From assembly GCF_028745505.1 (NCBI RefSeq), contig NZ_JAQZZL010000001.1:310001-374000 (forward strand): a stretch of DNA of 64,000 nt. Direction: 5' to 3'. The translations under genes and the position numbers were made by a program. The stretch is from Lentisphaera marina (GTDB lineage: Bacteria; Verrucomicrobiota; Lentisphaeria; Lentisphaerales; Lentisphaeraceae). Positions 1-9,296 of the stretch are shown here, piece by piece (the stretch's first letter is position 1; every line of letters begins with the position of its first letter). The notes below the pieces were generated by a model. It saw nothing but the letters and a program-made list of their open reading frames with translations. It was not told the origin of the DNA and ran no database searches.

Positions 1-2
1 AC

Positions 3-644
3 TCACAGATCCAAGACTGTGAATACAAAGGGCTTCGCGAACTAAACCTAAGATCCAATGATTGGCTTCATCGCATTTTTACTCATACGGGTGATCAAGG
101 CTACACTCGTGTTAGTTTACACCCAAGCATCCTGCAGAATGCCACTACTCAAATGGGTGAGCTTAAAGAAACGACTATCCCGTCAGACATCTATGCTTAC
201 CTAGATTTTAAGAAAGCTTACCTAATGCACCGCTTTCTCTTAATTGAGGCCGCCAAAAACCGTATTTACGCACATTGGCGCCGTCATCAACGCCTGCGCT
301 GGATTGAACAACAACTCGGTAATGATTTTGTCCAAAAAAATCTTTTCCCACTACCACAGCAGGCTTATAAAGGAGCCTATTTCAACCTTCCTGAACCCGA
401 TTCAGATTTCAAGTCATATTACCGCAGCATTGGTCCCTCGTCCTACACCAAACATCTCCCCCCCGTACTCAAACGCTTAGACAAGCTTGAACAATTCATC
501 TCAGTAGAGCCTAATGCCTTATTCTTTGAAACTCATCTCAAGCTCAAAGATAAACCCGCTGCGACGAAGCCTCTACAGGCTCCCGCCGTTGTCAATCCAC
601 AAAATGCACAAAGTGACGGCGTTTTGGATTTCGATAGCGAATGA
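3..644 (+). CDS. C-terminal part of an unrecognised protein
   Basis: An open frame enters from the left window edge and runs without a stop to the TGA-flanking TAA/TGA region at 642-644. The ATG at 153 is internal, because the frame is open all the way back to position 3, so the true start lies outside the window. About 213 residues are visible. The segment is rich in aromatic and basic residues (for example a YAHWRRHQRLRW stretch) and ends in a Pro/Ala-rich, then acidic tail (GVLDFDSE). No signal peptide or membrane segment is visible in this part. I do not recognise the family. It is followed by about 240 nt with no clear gene before the topoisomerase pair. Confidence 0.6.
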   Translation, partial: SQIQDCEYKGLRELNLRSNDWLHRIFTHTGDQGYTRVSLHPSILQNATTQMGELKETTIPSDIYAYLDFKKAYLMHRFLLIEAAKNRIYAHWRRHQRLRWIEQQLGNDFVQKNLFPLPQQAYKGAYFNLPEPDSDFKSYYRSIGPSSYTKHLPPVLKRLDKLEQFISVEPNALFFETHLKLKDKPAATKPLQAPAVVNPQNAQSDGVLDFDSE

Positions 645-887
645 ATATCAAAAGGCAGTTCTAACCAGGCATTAAATGAGGGGCATTTTACCTCACAGAA
701 GATTCCCGTCAGCTAAACTCATTAGTAAGTGACTTATTGTAAGTCAAAATTTGACATTGCTCGTCTTCGACACCCCATGCCCTTAATAAAAGCTAAGCAA
801 AGAGGAAAAGCTTCTGAGCTCAAATTGACAAAGAAAAAGCACCATCTTATATTCCTAGATATTACTTGATCCACAAAACACACGGGA

Positions 888-2705
888 ATGTCAATGGCCG
901 ATAAGAAATCTCCTGCCGAGTACGACGAAAGCAAGATCCAAACACTTGACCCTTTAGAGCACATCCGCAAAAGACCGGGTATGTACATCGGGCGCCTCGG
1001 CAACGGCACCAATCAAAATGATGGCATTTACGTCCTACTGAAAGAAGTCGTCGATAACTGTATCGATGAATTCATCATGAATCACGGATCAAAAATCATT
1101 ATCAAAATCGACATTGAAGCCGGCACTTTTTACACACGTGACTTTGGTCGAGGCATCCCTCTTGGTTCTGTAGTAGACTGTGTTTCAAAAATGAATACCG
1201 GGGGTAAATACGAAGGCAATACTTTCGAATTTTCTGTTGGTCTCAATGGGGTAGGTACCAAAGCAGTTAATGCCCTTTCAGCTTTCTTTCGAGTCAAATC
1301 CTTTCGCGATGGCAAATTCAAAGAAGCTTATTTCGAAGAGGGTATACTAGTCAGAGAGAACGAAGGCTCCACCGAGGAAGAAAATGGTACCGAAGTCGAA
1401 TTTTCTCCCTCTCGCGAAATTTTCCCAAAATTCAAAATCGATCTTGGTTTTATTGAACGGCGTATGTGGGGCTATGCTTACCTCAACCGCGGATTGAGCC
1501 TTCAGCTCAATGGGCAAAAATTTTATTCTCGCAATGGTCTACGTGACTTTATTGAAAAAGAAATCAATGACGAAAAGCTCTATGATGTCATCTATCACCG
1601 TGACAACACCATCGAATTTGGTTTTTGTCACACCCCGAACTACGGTGAAAACTATTACTCATACGTCAATGGTCAATACACCAATGATGGTGGCACTCAC
1701 CAACAAGCCTTTCGCGAAGGCATCCTCAAGGGCGTCAATGATTACGCTGGCAAAAACTTTGATGGTTCAGATGTAAGAGATGGCCTCTTTGGCGCCGTTG
1801 CCGTCAAAATCAAAGAACCGATTTTTGAATCTCAAACCAAAAACAAATTGGGCAATACCGAGATCCGCTCCGAAGTCGTCAGTAAAGTAAAAACTTTTTT
1901 AACTGACTTCCTTCACAAAAATAAAACTATTGCTGATCGTCTTTTAGAGAAAATCACTCTCAATGAGAAGATGCGCAAAAACATTACTGATCTAAAGAAG
2001 CTCGCTAAAGACAAGCAGAAAAAAGCCTCTTTCAAGATCCCTAAGCTACGCGACTGCAAACATCATCTCAACGACAAGTCGACCTTGGGCGAAGAATCGA
2101 TGATTTTCATCACTGAAGGTGACTCGGCCACGGGCTCGATGATTTCCTGCCGTGACGTTCTAACGCAAGCCCTTTTCCCACTGCGAGGCAAACCAAAAAA
2201 TAGCCACAACATGAAACGAGAATTCGTCTACAAAAACGAAGAACTCTATTTCATGATGAAAGCCATCAATATCGAAGATAGCCTCGATGACCTGCGCTAC
2301 GCAAAAGTTATTATTGCAACGGATGCCGACCAAGATGGTCTTCATATCCGAAATTTACTGCTCACTTATTTCCTCACTTTTTTCGAGGGTCTCGTCACCA
2401 ATGGTCACCTCTACATTCTAGAAACTCCAATTTACCGTGTTCGCAATAAGAAAGAAACTGTCTATTGCTACGATGAAGAAGAGAAAGATGAAGCCGTTGC
2501 AAAACTCGGTCGCGGCCACGAAATAACTCGATTTAAAGGACTTGGTGAAATTTCTCCCAACGAATTTGGTCAATTTATTGGTGACGACATGCGCATCATC
2601 CAAGTGAACATCGAAAAAATGAGTGACATACCGCATGTCTTGGACTTTTTCATGGGCAGTAACACTGGCGATCGCAAACAATTTATTATGGATAACTTGG
2701 CTTAA
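888..2705 (+). CDS. parE: Type IIA topoisomerase ATPase subunit, ParE-like
   Basis: ATPase/TOPRIM subunit of a type IIA topoisomerase, which binds ATP and drives DNA strand passage in the cytoplasm. The GHKL ATPase motif EVVDNCIDEF is at residues 53-62, with E53 as the expected general base and N57 as the Mg-ATP ligand. The ATP-lid glycines are in the NGVGTKAVN segment near residue 120. The TOPRIM motifs are EGDSA (E410) and DADQDG (D479, D481, D483). At 605 residues it lacks the insert that makes gammaproteobacterial GyrB about 800 residues long, and fits ParE length. The next gene, 2 nt downstream, encodes the partner breakage-reunion subunit without a GyrA box, so topoisomerase IV is favoured over gyrase. 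The start could also be the ATG two codons later; neither has a strong ribosome-binding site. Confidence 0.85.
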   Translation: MSMADKKSPAEYDESKIQTLDPLEHIRKRPGMYIGRLGNGTNQNDGIYVLLKEVVDNCIDEFIMNHGSKIIIKIDIEAGTFYTRDFGRGIPLGSVVDCVSKMNTGGKYEGNTFEFSVGLNGVGTKAVNALSAFFRVKSFRDGKFKEAYFEEGILVRENEGSTEEENGTEVEFSPSREIFPKFKIDLGFIERRMWGYAYLNRGLSLQLNGQKFYSRNGLRDFIEKEINDEKLYDVIYHRDNTIEFGFCHTPNYGENYYSYVNGQYTNDGGTHQQAFREGILKGVNDYAGKNFDGSDVRDGLFGAVAVKIKEPIFESQTKNKLGNTEIRSEVVSKVKTFLTDFLHKNKTIADRLLEKITLNEKMRKNITDLKKLAKDKQKKASFKIPKLRDCKHHLNDKSTLGEESMIFITEGDSATGSMISCRDVLTQALFPLRGKPKNSHNMKREFVYKNEELYFMMKAINIEDSLDDLRYAKVIIATDADQDGLHIRNLLLTYFLTFFEGLVTNGHLYILETPIYRVRNKKETVYCYDEEEKDEAVAKLGRGHEITRFKGLGEISPNEFGQFIGDDMRIIQVNIEKMSDIPHVLDFFMGSNTGDRKQFIMDNLA

Positions 2706-2707
2706 TC

Positions 2708-5134
2708 ATGGAAACTGACGACACAGCAGACATCATCAACCCAAACCCCGAGCAGTATGATCCCCTAGCTGCAAAAATTGGCTTTCACCCCTTTTCTACG
2801 CACCTGAACCGCATGATGACGGGCAACTTCATCGATTATGCCTCCTATGTAATTAAGGATCGTGCCATCCCAGATGTGGATGATGGCCTCAAGCCCGTTC
2901 AGCGCCGCATACTCCACACACTATTTAAGGCTGACGATGGTAAATTTCACAAAGTTGCCAATATCGTTGGTGCCTGCATGGCCTACCACCCTCACGGCGA
3001 CAGCTCCATTTATGGTGCATTAGTTACGGTAGCCAACAAAGAGTACTTCATTGAGAAACAGGGGAACTTTGGTAACATCCTCACCGGCGACAATGCTTCC
3101 GCAGCACGTTATATCGAATGTCGTCTTTCCCCCCTAGCGAGAGAGACGCTATTCAATCCAGAGACCACTGAATTTGTCGATAGCTATGACGGCCGAAACA
3201 AAGAACCCGTTTGTCTTCCTGCCAAAGTCCCCGCCCTACTCATGATGGGTACCGAGGGTATCGCTGTTGGTATGGCAACCCGTATTCTACCACACAATTT
3301 CAACGAACTTCTCAAAGCCCAAATCAAAATCCTTCGCGGTCAAAGGTTCGAGATATACCCCGACTTCCTATGCGGTGGCATCATGGATGTTTCCCAATAT
3401 GATTTTGGCCGTGGCAAAGTCACTGTTCGCGCCAAAATTGACGTCCTCAACAACAAAACTTTGGTTATCAAAGAAGTTGCTCCTGGCACCACAACTGAGT
3501 CCCTGATGTCTTCTATCGAAGACGCCGCCAAAAATGGTAAAATTAAAATTGCTTCGATCCAGGACTACACGGCAGAAAACGTAGAAATCGAGATCAATCT
3601 ACCGCGTGGTGTACAATCAGACTGGGCCCTCAACGCCCTCTACGCCTTTACCCAATGCGAAGTCAGCCTGAGCCCCAACATAACTGTGATTCAAAAGGGA
3701 CGTCCAAAGGAAATTCACGTCGGCGAAGTCTTGCATCACAACACTCAAACACTCGTCAATATGCTGCGCTGGGAATTGCTCAATGAGCAGAATAAACTCA
3801 ACGAGAAATATCACGATCGTACCCTTGAGCGCATTTTTATTGAAGAACGCATCTATAAAAAAATCGAAGAATGCACCAGCCAAGCAGATGTTTTTGAAGC
3901 TGTTCGCAGCGGCTTAAACCCCTTCCTTGACCAACTTAGACGCGATGTGTCTGATGAAGATATTGAACGTTTATTACGCATCCCTATTCGTCGTATTTCA
4001 CTCTTTGATATCAACAAGAATAACAAAGAATTAGAAGAAATCCTCAAGGCCCTTAAGGAAGTTGCATACAACCTCGAGCACCTCAAAGATTACACTATTA
4101 ACTTTATCAAGAATTTAATCTCCAAATACGGCAAGAAATATCCTCGCCTCACTGAGATCAAGAGCATAGAAAAAGTGGATGCTAAAGAAATTGCCGTCGC
4201 CAACGTCAAACTCGGCTACGACAAAGTTGGTGGCTATATTGGCACACAGATCAACAACGGCAACTATATCAAATGTACTGAATTTGATCGTATCATTATT
4301 GTAACTAAAGATGGTAAATTTAAAGTCACCAATATTTCTGACAAACTTTTTGTCGGGCGCTTTAGTGAGATTTTTGTCGTTGATAAAGAGCAAATTTACT
4401 CAGTGATTTATACTGATAAGAAAAGCGGCATCTCCTATCATAAACGCTGCATGATCAACAAATTCATCCTCGACAAAGAGTACCTGCTCTTCCCTAAAGG
4501 TAACAAGCTAGAAATAATGGACACCAATTACGGCATTGTCCTCGATTGTCACCTGGAAGATACCTCGCGCTCAAAAGACGTCACTGCCGAACTTATTTTT
4601 GATGATGTCCCCATTCGTTCTGCAACGGCGAAAGGCTTCAAGACGGCTTCACGCCCCATAACAAAATTCCTCAAAAAGAAACGTGGCTCAGAAAGTAAAA
4701 CTCAAGTCGAAGAGGAAGAAGCTCAAGTTGAGGCGGAAAACGCTGAAGAAGAAGCCAAAAACAAATTCACTTGGAAGGCACCAAAAATCAACTTCACTCA
4801 AGATGAAGTCGAAGAAGCCGCCGCCGAAAGTGCCAAACTTAAAGCTGCTGAACTCGAGCAACTCGAAGCCAAACGGATTGCGACTTCCGCAAAATTTGCC
4901 AAGTCCGTAAAAACTGAAGCTCCAAGCGAAACCATTGCTGAAGAAACTCCTACTCCAGCGGAAACTAAAGAGGCTCCGCAAGAAGATGATTCAACAGAGA
5001 CTGAAGACGTAGAAAAAGTCGAAGAGACGAAAGAAGAACCCGCACCAAAGACTAATACAGACGTCATGGGCGATGCCCCCACACCTTTTATTCGTAAAAT
5101 TGACCCTGATTCAACCTTCACGCTGGAACCTTAA
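2708..5134 (+). CDS. parC: Type IIA topoisomerase breakage-reunion subunit, ParC-like
   Basis: DNA-cleaving subunit partnering the preceding ParE-like ATPase. The winged-helix active site carries the catalytic tyrosine Y135 in SAARYIECRL, preceded by the HPHGDSS motif (residues 94-100) that lines the quinolone pocket. The GNFG segment and the tower domain follow to about residue 480. The region from about 500 to 650 is a degenerate beta-pinwheel-like domain beginning GGYIGTQI. I see no GyrA box (QRRGGKG-type), which argues for a decatenase (topoisomerase IV) over a supercoiling gyrase. The last 150 residues or so are an unusual Glu/Ala/Lys-rich, low-complexity, probably disordered tail. The gene starts 2 nt after parE, and its TAA overlaps the next ATG by one base, so the three genes are probably co-translated. 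Confidence 0.85.
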   Translation: METDDTADIINPNPEQYDPLAAKIGFHPFSTHLNRMMTGNFIDYASYVIKDRAIPDVDDGLKPVQRRILHTLFKADDGKFHKVANIVGACMAYHPHGDSSIYGALVTVANKEYFIEKQGNFGNILTGDNASAARYIECRLSPLARETLFNPETTEFVDSYDGRNKEPVCLPAKVPALLMMGTEGIAVGMATRILPHNFNELLKAQIKILRGQRFEIYPDFLCGGIMDVSQYDFGRGKVTVRAKIDVLNNKTLVIKEVAPGTTTESLMSSIEDAAKNGKIKIASIQDYTAENVEIEINLPRGVQSDWALNALYAFTQCEVSLSPNITVIQKGRPKEIHVGEVLHHNTQTLVNMLRWELLNEQNKLNEKYHDRTLERIFIEERIYKKIEECTSQADVFEAVRSGLNPFLDQLRRDVSDEDIERLLRIPIRRISLFDINKNNKELEEILKALKEVAYNLEHLKDYTINFIKNLISKYGKKYPRLTEIKSIEKVDAKEIAVANVKLGYDKVGGYIGTQINNGNYIKCTEFDRIIIVTKDGKFKVTNISDKLFVGRFSEIFVVDKEQIYSVIYTDKKSGISYHKRCMINKFILDKEYLLFPKGNKLEIMDTNYGIVLDCHLEDTSRSKDVTAELIFDDVPIRSATAKGFKTASRPITKFLKKKRGSESKTQVEEEEAQVEAENAEEEAKNKFTWKAPKINFTQDEVEEAAAESAKLKAAELEQLEAKRIATSAKFAKSVKTEAPSETIAEETPTPAETKEAPQEDDSTETEDVEKVEETKEEPAPKTNTDVMGDAPTPFIRKIDPDSTFTLEP

Positions 5135-5820
5135 TGTATCGTCAGCTCAACTTTCAGAAAACCCACCTCACCCTGCAATGCCTGAAGCAACGTATTACTG
5201 AGCGCTTTCCAAAATCCAGCCTAGTTGAAGTTTGTGCTGAACTCGAAGCCCTTTCATCAGAGACCGAAGAGAAAGCCAAACATATCGCAGAGCCAAACAC
5301 CACCCTGCGGACAATCATTGGCTTTACCATTGTTTCGGCACTCATCCTTATTGGTGTTAGCATCAGCATGATGGAATTTAAACCGCAAAAAATCGCCATT
5401 CAGGAAATGCTACCACTTATAGATGCCGTCCTCAACGAAATTATTATTTTTGGTGCCGCCATCTTTTTTCTCGTCACTCTGGAGGCCAGAATCAAGCGTG
5501 CTAAAGCCCTCAAAGCCCTTCATGAGTTTCGAGCCATAGCACACGTCATTGACATGCATCAACTCACAAAGGACAACGAAGATCAAGCCAATAACACCGC
5601 ATCTTCCCCCCTACGCAGCATGAGCAACTACGAGCTCAGCCGTTACCTAGATTACTGCTCAGAAATGCTTTCTCTCACAGGTAAACTCGCCGCCTATTAT
5701 GCGCAAAACATGCCCGACGCCGAAGTTCTCTCGGCCGTTAATGATGTAGAAGATCTATGCAATAGCTTCGCTCGTAAGATCTGGCAAAAAATCATGATCA
5801 TTAAGCAACAAGAATCCTGA
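5134..5820 (+). CDS. Conserved two-helix inner-membrane protein coupled to parC
   Basis: A 228-residue membrane protein with two predicted transmembrane helices: about residues 62-87 (TLRTIIGFTIV...) and 108-122 (EIIIFGAAIFFLVTLEA). A cytoplasmic helical C-terminal half follows. It contains a strongly patterned segment, HEFRAIAHVIDMHQLTKD and then YLDYCSEMLSL and ARKIWQKIM, which I recognise as belonging to a conserved bacterial family of unknown function. The ATG overlaps the parC stop codon by one base, so translational coupling is likely. The sequence gives no enzymatic motif. A link to topoisomerase function is suggested only by position. Confidence 0.7.
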   Translation: MYRQLNFQKTHLTLQCLKQRITERFPKSSLVEVCAELEALSSETEEKAKHIAEPNTTLRTIIGFTIVSALILIGVSISMMEFKPQKIAIQEMLPLIDAVLNEIIIFGAAIFFLVTLEARIKRAKALKALHEFRAIAHVIDMHQLTKDNEDQANNTASSPLRSMSNYELSRYLDYCSEMLSLTGKLAAYYAQNMPDAEVLSAVNDVEDLCNSFARKIWQKIMIIKQQES

Positions 5821-6028
5821 TCCCCACCTAATTTAGTCATTCTCACAGCGTGTAAATTCAGCCTAAGTTTTCTTTATGGCCTACTGCTATTCGACTGTAA
5901 ACTACAGCAAATACTTAGACTAGTATAAAAAAGTTTATAAAAAATTCATTTTAAGCGCAAGATCCACAAGAACTTGCGTAGTTAATATATAAGAAGTCCT
6001 GAATTTCAATCAAACCAAAGGAACACTT

Positions 6029-7306
6029 ATGGATTCATTTAACCGTAGAAATTTCGTCAAAGGCGCCGCCATTTTAGGTGCTACTAGCTCAGTAAAAGCC
6101 TTTGATATCAAAAAAAACGTAAGTAATGACAAGCCTTTAAAAATTGCACTCATTGGCTGTGGAGGTCGAGGAACTGGCGCAGCTATGCAGGCACTTAAAG
6201 TGCGCAAAGGTGTACAGTTAGTAGCAGTGGCAGATGCATTTCAAGATAAAGCAGAAGGAATTTTCAAGCGTTTAAGCCGTCACCCACAATCCAAAGTAAG
6301 TGAAGATAATGTCTTCCACGGTTTTGATGCTTATAAAAAAGCTATTGACAGTGACTGTGACTTGGTTATTTTAACAACACCACCTCACTTCCGCCCAATC
6401 CATCTGGAATATGCGGTTAAGAAAAACAAGCACGTTTTCATGGAGAAACCTGTCGCCGTTGATGGCCCAGGTATTCGTTCGGTTATTAAATCATCTAAGT
6501 TAGCTGAAGAGAAGGGCCTTATGTTAGCCTGTGGCCTACAGCGTCATCACCAATTTGATTACCGCGAATCAATTCAGCGTTGTCAAAATGGTGACATCGG
6601 CAATTTCCAATACGCTAAAGTTTACTGGAATAGTGGCGGTGTGTGGACTCGCAAACGTCAGGAAGGCATGAGCGAAATGGAGTATCAAATGAAAAACTGG
6701 TACTACTTCAACTGGCTCTGTGGTGACCACATTGTAGAACAGCACATTCACAACCTCGATGTAATCAACTGGCTTAAGGGCACTCACCCAGTATCATGCA
6801 GTGGCATGGGCGGGCGTCAGGTTAGAACTTCTAATGACCACGGCGAAATTTATGATCACTTCTTCACAGAATATCAATATGCAGATGGCACTCAAATGTT
6901 TAGTCAGGCTCGACACATCAAGGGCTGCGACAATGCAGTAGAAGAAATTGCTTATGGCGATAAGGGTACATGCCATTTCAAAGCACATCAAATTTCAGGA
7001 GCTGTCGACTGGAAGTTCAAAGGCAAACGCGTTAGTGGACACCAACAAGAATGGTATCACCTTATCGAAGCCCTTGATCAAGGTAAAGTATACAATGAAG
7101 GCATCAATGGAGCCGAGGCTACCTTGACTGCTATTATGGGTCGCATGGCTAATTACTCTGGCAAAAAAGTCACCTGGGAACAAGCGCTTAATTCTACGGA
7201 ATCTTTAGTTCCAGATGCATATACTTGGAGTGGTGCACCTCCGACGGCACCTAATGCTGACGGCAGCTACAACATCCCAACTCCCGGTCGCTATAAAGTT
7301 ATCTAG
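6029..7306 (+). CDS. Tat-exported Gfo/Idh/MocA family oxidoreductase
   Basis: Probable NAD(P)-dependent sugar or cyclitol oxidoreductase exported folded through the Tat pathway. The N-terminus has a twin-arginine signal (NRRNFVKGAAILGATSS, residues 5-21). The Rossmann nucleotide-binding loop IGCGGRGTGAA lies at about residues 42-52, and the family EKP motif in VFMEKPVAVD lies at about 138-147. The C-terminal half is the mixed alpha/beta substrate domain. Tat-exported members of this family are abundant in Planctomycetes, Verrucomicrobia and Lentisphaerae, usually near carbohydrate and sulfatase genes. The substrate cannot be read from sequence. The start has a good purine-rich site (AAAGGAAC) just upstream. 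The gene stands alone and is followed by an intrinsic terminator. Confidence 0.85.
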   Translation: MDSFNRRNFVKGAAILGATSSVKAFDIKKNVSNDKPLKIALIGCGGRGTGAAMQALKVRKGVQLVAVADAFQDKAEGIFKRLSRHPQSKVSEDNVFHGFDAYKKAIDSDCDLVILTTPPHFRPIHLEYAVKKNKHVFMEKPVAVDGPGIRSVIKSSKLAEEKGLMLACGLQRHHQFDYRESIQRCQNGDIGNFQYAKVYWNSGGVWTRKRQEGMSEMEYQMKNWYYFNWLCGDHIVEQHIHNLDVINWLKGTHPVSCSGMGGRQVRTSNDHGEIYDHFFTEYQYADGTQMFSQARHIKGCDNAVEEIAYGDKGTCHFKAHQISGAVDWKFKGKRVSGHQQEWYHLIEALDQGKVYNEGINGAEATLTAIMGRMANYSGKKVTWEQALNSTESLVPDAYTWSGAPPTAPNADGSYNIPTPGRYKVI

Positions 7307-7356
7307 GAGTCATTAATTGACTAAGTTCTGAATACTATTTAGTCTTCAGATAAATG

Positions 7357-7381
7357 AGCCTCCTTTTTAGGGGGCTTTTTT
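7357..7381 (+). terminator. Intrinsic terminator after the oxidoreductase
   Basis: A 7-bp stem (AGCCTCC paired with GGGGGCT, one G-U pair, loop TTTTTA) is followed by a run of five T residues. It lies about 50 nt downstream of the oxidoreductase stop codon. Confidence 0.8.
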
Positions 7382-7465
7382 ATGACTGTGTTTATAAGAT
7401 TCTCAAAGAGAACTTGACCATAAGCGAGGTCACAGGTAATTTTGAAGAATCAAACTGGAGGTTGA

Positions 7466-8563
7466 GTGAAAAAATTTAAAACACATATTTGTTTAGTCAA
7501 TGAAAATGCCATGGAGAACATTCTCCCTCTGCTAGATCCGCATATTGCCCCTGAGCGAGTTATCTTATGTTATTCTCCAAGCCATGAAGATGATGCTAAG
7601 ATGCAGCGGAACTTTTGCCTAAGCAAAGGCTTAGAAGTGGAAATGCTTGGTCTCTCCCAAAAGCATGAGCTTTCTTGCCTCCAAGAAAGCTTCCTTCAAG
7701 TTCAAGTCGACCCTTTGGACTGCGCCCTCAACTTATCTTGCGGCAGCAAGCTCATGTGTTTAGCTGCCTACGAATTTTTGGATGATGATATCTTTCGATT
7801 TTGTGTTGAAAAGGATCACCTTTTCCCTATCACTGATCCCGGGGCTTTTGATTATTACGACCTCGACAATCAAATAAAAATCGAGGATTACTTCGCTTTG
7901 CATGGCTGGGAAGTACAAAGCTTAGTTAGAACAAAAACCGTGAAGCATGAAAAATTAATGGATGAACTCTTTGAACGTGTTCAAGAATTTGAAAAGGCTA
8001 TTGGCTTGCTAAATAAACTGGCGAATGACGCCGATGATGATGGCGTTTTAAACATGCGTCATCACCGCAAGTTCAAAGATGAGCAACTTGAGTTAATGGG
8101 AAAACTTTACGAAGCCAATTTATTGACTTATTACGATGCTAATTCAATCACTTTTGTAGATCAAAGTGCGGTCGATTTTTGCCGGGGTTTTTGGATCGAA
8201 GATGCCGCGTATTTAGCCATGAAAGAAATTGATGTACAAGATTGTGCCATTGCGGTGGAGATCCGTAATCAGCAAGGGATTAAAAACGAAATTGACGCCG
8301 CCTTTTTACACGAGAACCAACTCTACCTCATGGAATGTAAAACAGCACATTTAGCGCGCGAGGGCAAAGGCACTCAAACGCTCTATAAAATGGATACTTT
8401 AGTTGACTATGCAGGCTTACATACCAAAGGTATTTTGGCATCTTATCGTGCTTTGGAAGACTACGACTTAAGACGGGCACATGATTTAAATATTAGCATA
8501 ATTCAGGGCAGTGCGCTTAAAAACTTTTCGACTCACCTCAAAAAAATCATTGCAGAACAATAG
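7466..8563 (+). CDS. Card1/Can2-like CARF plus PD-(D/E)XK nuclease (DUF1887 type)
   Basis: A 365-residue protein whose layout fits the DUF1887 family (Card1/Can2). These are cyclic-oligoadenylate-activated DNA/RNA nucleases of type III CRISPR defence. The N-terminal half resembles a CARF sensor, with the ligand-loop-like motif NLSCGSKLMCLAA at residues 89-101 (the family consensus is close to NLTGGTKLM). The C-terminal nuclease has GFWIED (residues 241-246), D277 in NEIDAAF and ExK (E290-C-K292), spaced as in a PD-(D/E)XK active site. These catalytic residues all look intact. The start is GTG, supported by GGAGG about 5 nt upstream. No cas gene, Cas10 or CRISPR array is in the window. A membrane protein gene follows after 3 nt. 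Activation by cyclic oligoadenylate is inferred from the family only. Confidence 0.75.
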   Translation: MKKFKTHICLVNENAMENILPLLDPHIAPERVILCYSPSHEDDAKMQRNFCLSKGLEVEMLGLSQKHELSCLQESFLQVQVDPLDCALNLSCGSKLMCLAAYEFLDDDIFRFCVEKDHLFPITDPGAFDYYDLDNQIKIEDYFALHGWEVQSLVRTKTVKHEKLMDELFERVQEFEKAIGLLNKLANDADDDGVLNMRHHRKFKDEQLELMGKLYEANLLTYYDANSITFVDQSAVDFCRGFWIEDAAYLAMKEIDVQDCAIAVEIRNQQGIKNEIDAAFLHENQLYLMECKTAHLAREGKGTQTLYKMDTLVDYAGLHTKGILASYRALEDYDLRRAHDLNISIIQGSALKNFSTHLKKIIAEQ

Positions 8564-8566
8564 GTC

Positions 8567-8908
8567 ATGAGCGAGTTTAAAAATATTGAAAAATATCAAG
8601 ATGCGATGACCAAGAGCTCCGACTCCAGTAACAATAAACCCGCAAAAATTGTTCTGGCGATTATCATTGCGATCTTCGCAGATATCCTTAGTATTGTACT
8701 TTCTTTTGCACCTGAAATTGCGATTCCTGCAAATATGCTTTTGGTCGCGACACTCAGTTTATTATTGGGCTTTAAATTTGTTTACCTTCCGGCAGCAATG
8801 ATTGAAACTTTCCCATTTTTATCGGCCATGCCCTTCTGGACTGCAGCTACACTTTATTCGATCTATAAAAACAAACAGGATACTAAGAAACCCGGAGGGT
8901 CCGAATAG
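8567..8908 (+). CDS. Small membrane protein next to the Card1-like nuclease
   Basis: A 113-residue protein that starts 3 nt after the nuclease stop codon, so the two genes are almost certainly co-transcribed. The first 25 residues or so are hydrophilic. Two or three hydrophobic segments follow: about residues 26-48 (KIVLAIIIAIFADILSIVLS), 52-70 and 75-98. The tail is short and charged. I do not recognise the family and see no catalytic motif. It could be an unrelated conserved membrane protein or a membrane-acting partner of the CARF nuclease; the sequence does not decide between these. Confidence 0.65.
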   Translation: MSEFKNIEKYQDAMTKSSDSSNNKPAKIVLAIIIAIFADILSIVLSFAPEIAIPANMLLVATLSLLLGFKFVYLPAAMIETFPFLSAMPFWTAATLYSIYKNKQDTKKPGGSE

Positions 8909-8923
8909 AACTGCTCAATATTT

Positions 8924-9238
8924 TTATGAATCTTCTTTGGGTTTATTCAAATTTTTCAAATACTCCTGCCACTCGATAGGCAATAGGTATTTTTTTTGAC
9001 TGTTGCATTCTTGGCAACATGGCACGCAATTACTCTTAGTTGTTTTCCCACCACGTACAATGGGAACCAAGTGATCCATAGTTAAATCAGAGGGGTGAAA
9101 GTCCTGTTTACAATAATAACATAAGCCCTTGCCTTTCTGATTCTTCCACCATTGTGACTGCCTTAATTCGCGCGCTTTATTTTTTTCACGCTTGCGATGT
9201 TCATCGTCCGCAGATGAAAAGCCATCAAAAGAAAACAT
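8924..9238 (-). CDS. HNH endonuclease domain protein
   Basis: A 104-residue protein made mostly of one HNH nuclease domain. The zinc-knuckle cysteines are in CYYC (about residues 40-43) and CQECN (about 75-79). The catalytic histidine is in the MDHLVP motif, and the metal-binding region includes NCVPCC. A basic, helical N-terminal segment (RKREKNKARELRQSQWW) could contact DNA. Free-standing small HNH proteins of this type often have unknown roles. The gene converges on the membrane protein with only 15 nt between the stop codons, so it is not part of the nuclease operon. Confidence 0.8.
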   Translation of the reverse strand: MFSFDGFSSADDEHRKREKNKARELRQSQWWKNQKGKGLCYYCKQDFHPSDLTMDHLVPIVRGGKTTKSNCVPCCQECNSQKKYLLPIEWQEYLKNLNKPKEDS

Positions 9239-9296
9239 ATTTTTACTCCGTAAAATTCGAATTAGCCAAAATTAGCCCCTCTGCAGAGGTTGCATA

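Noticed and set aside
888..5134. gyrB-gyrA
   Set aside because: The ATPase subunit is short, and the partner lacks a GyrA box, so ParE/ParC is the better reading. Biochemical activity could still differ.
8924..9238. HNH protein as part of the CARF nuclease operon
   Set aside because: It is on the opposite strand and convergent, so it is not co-transcribed with the nuclease.
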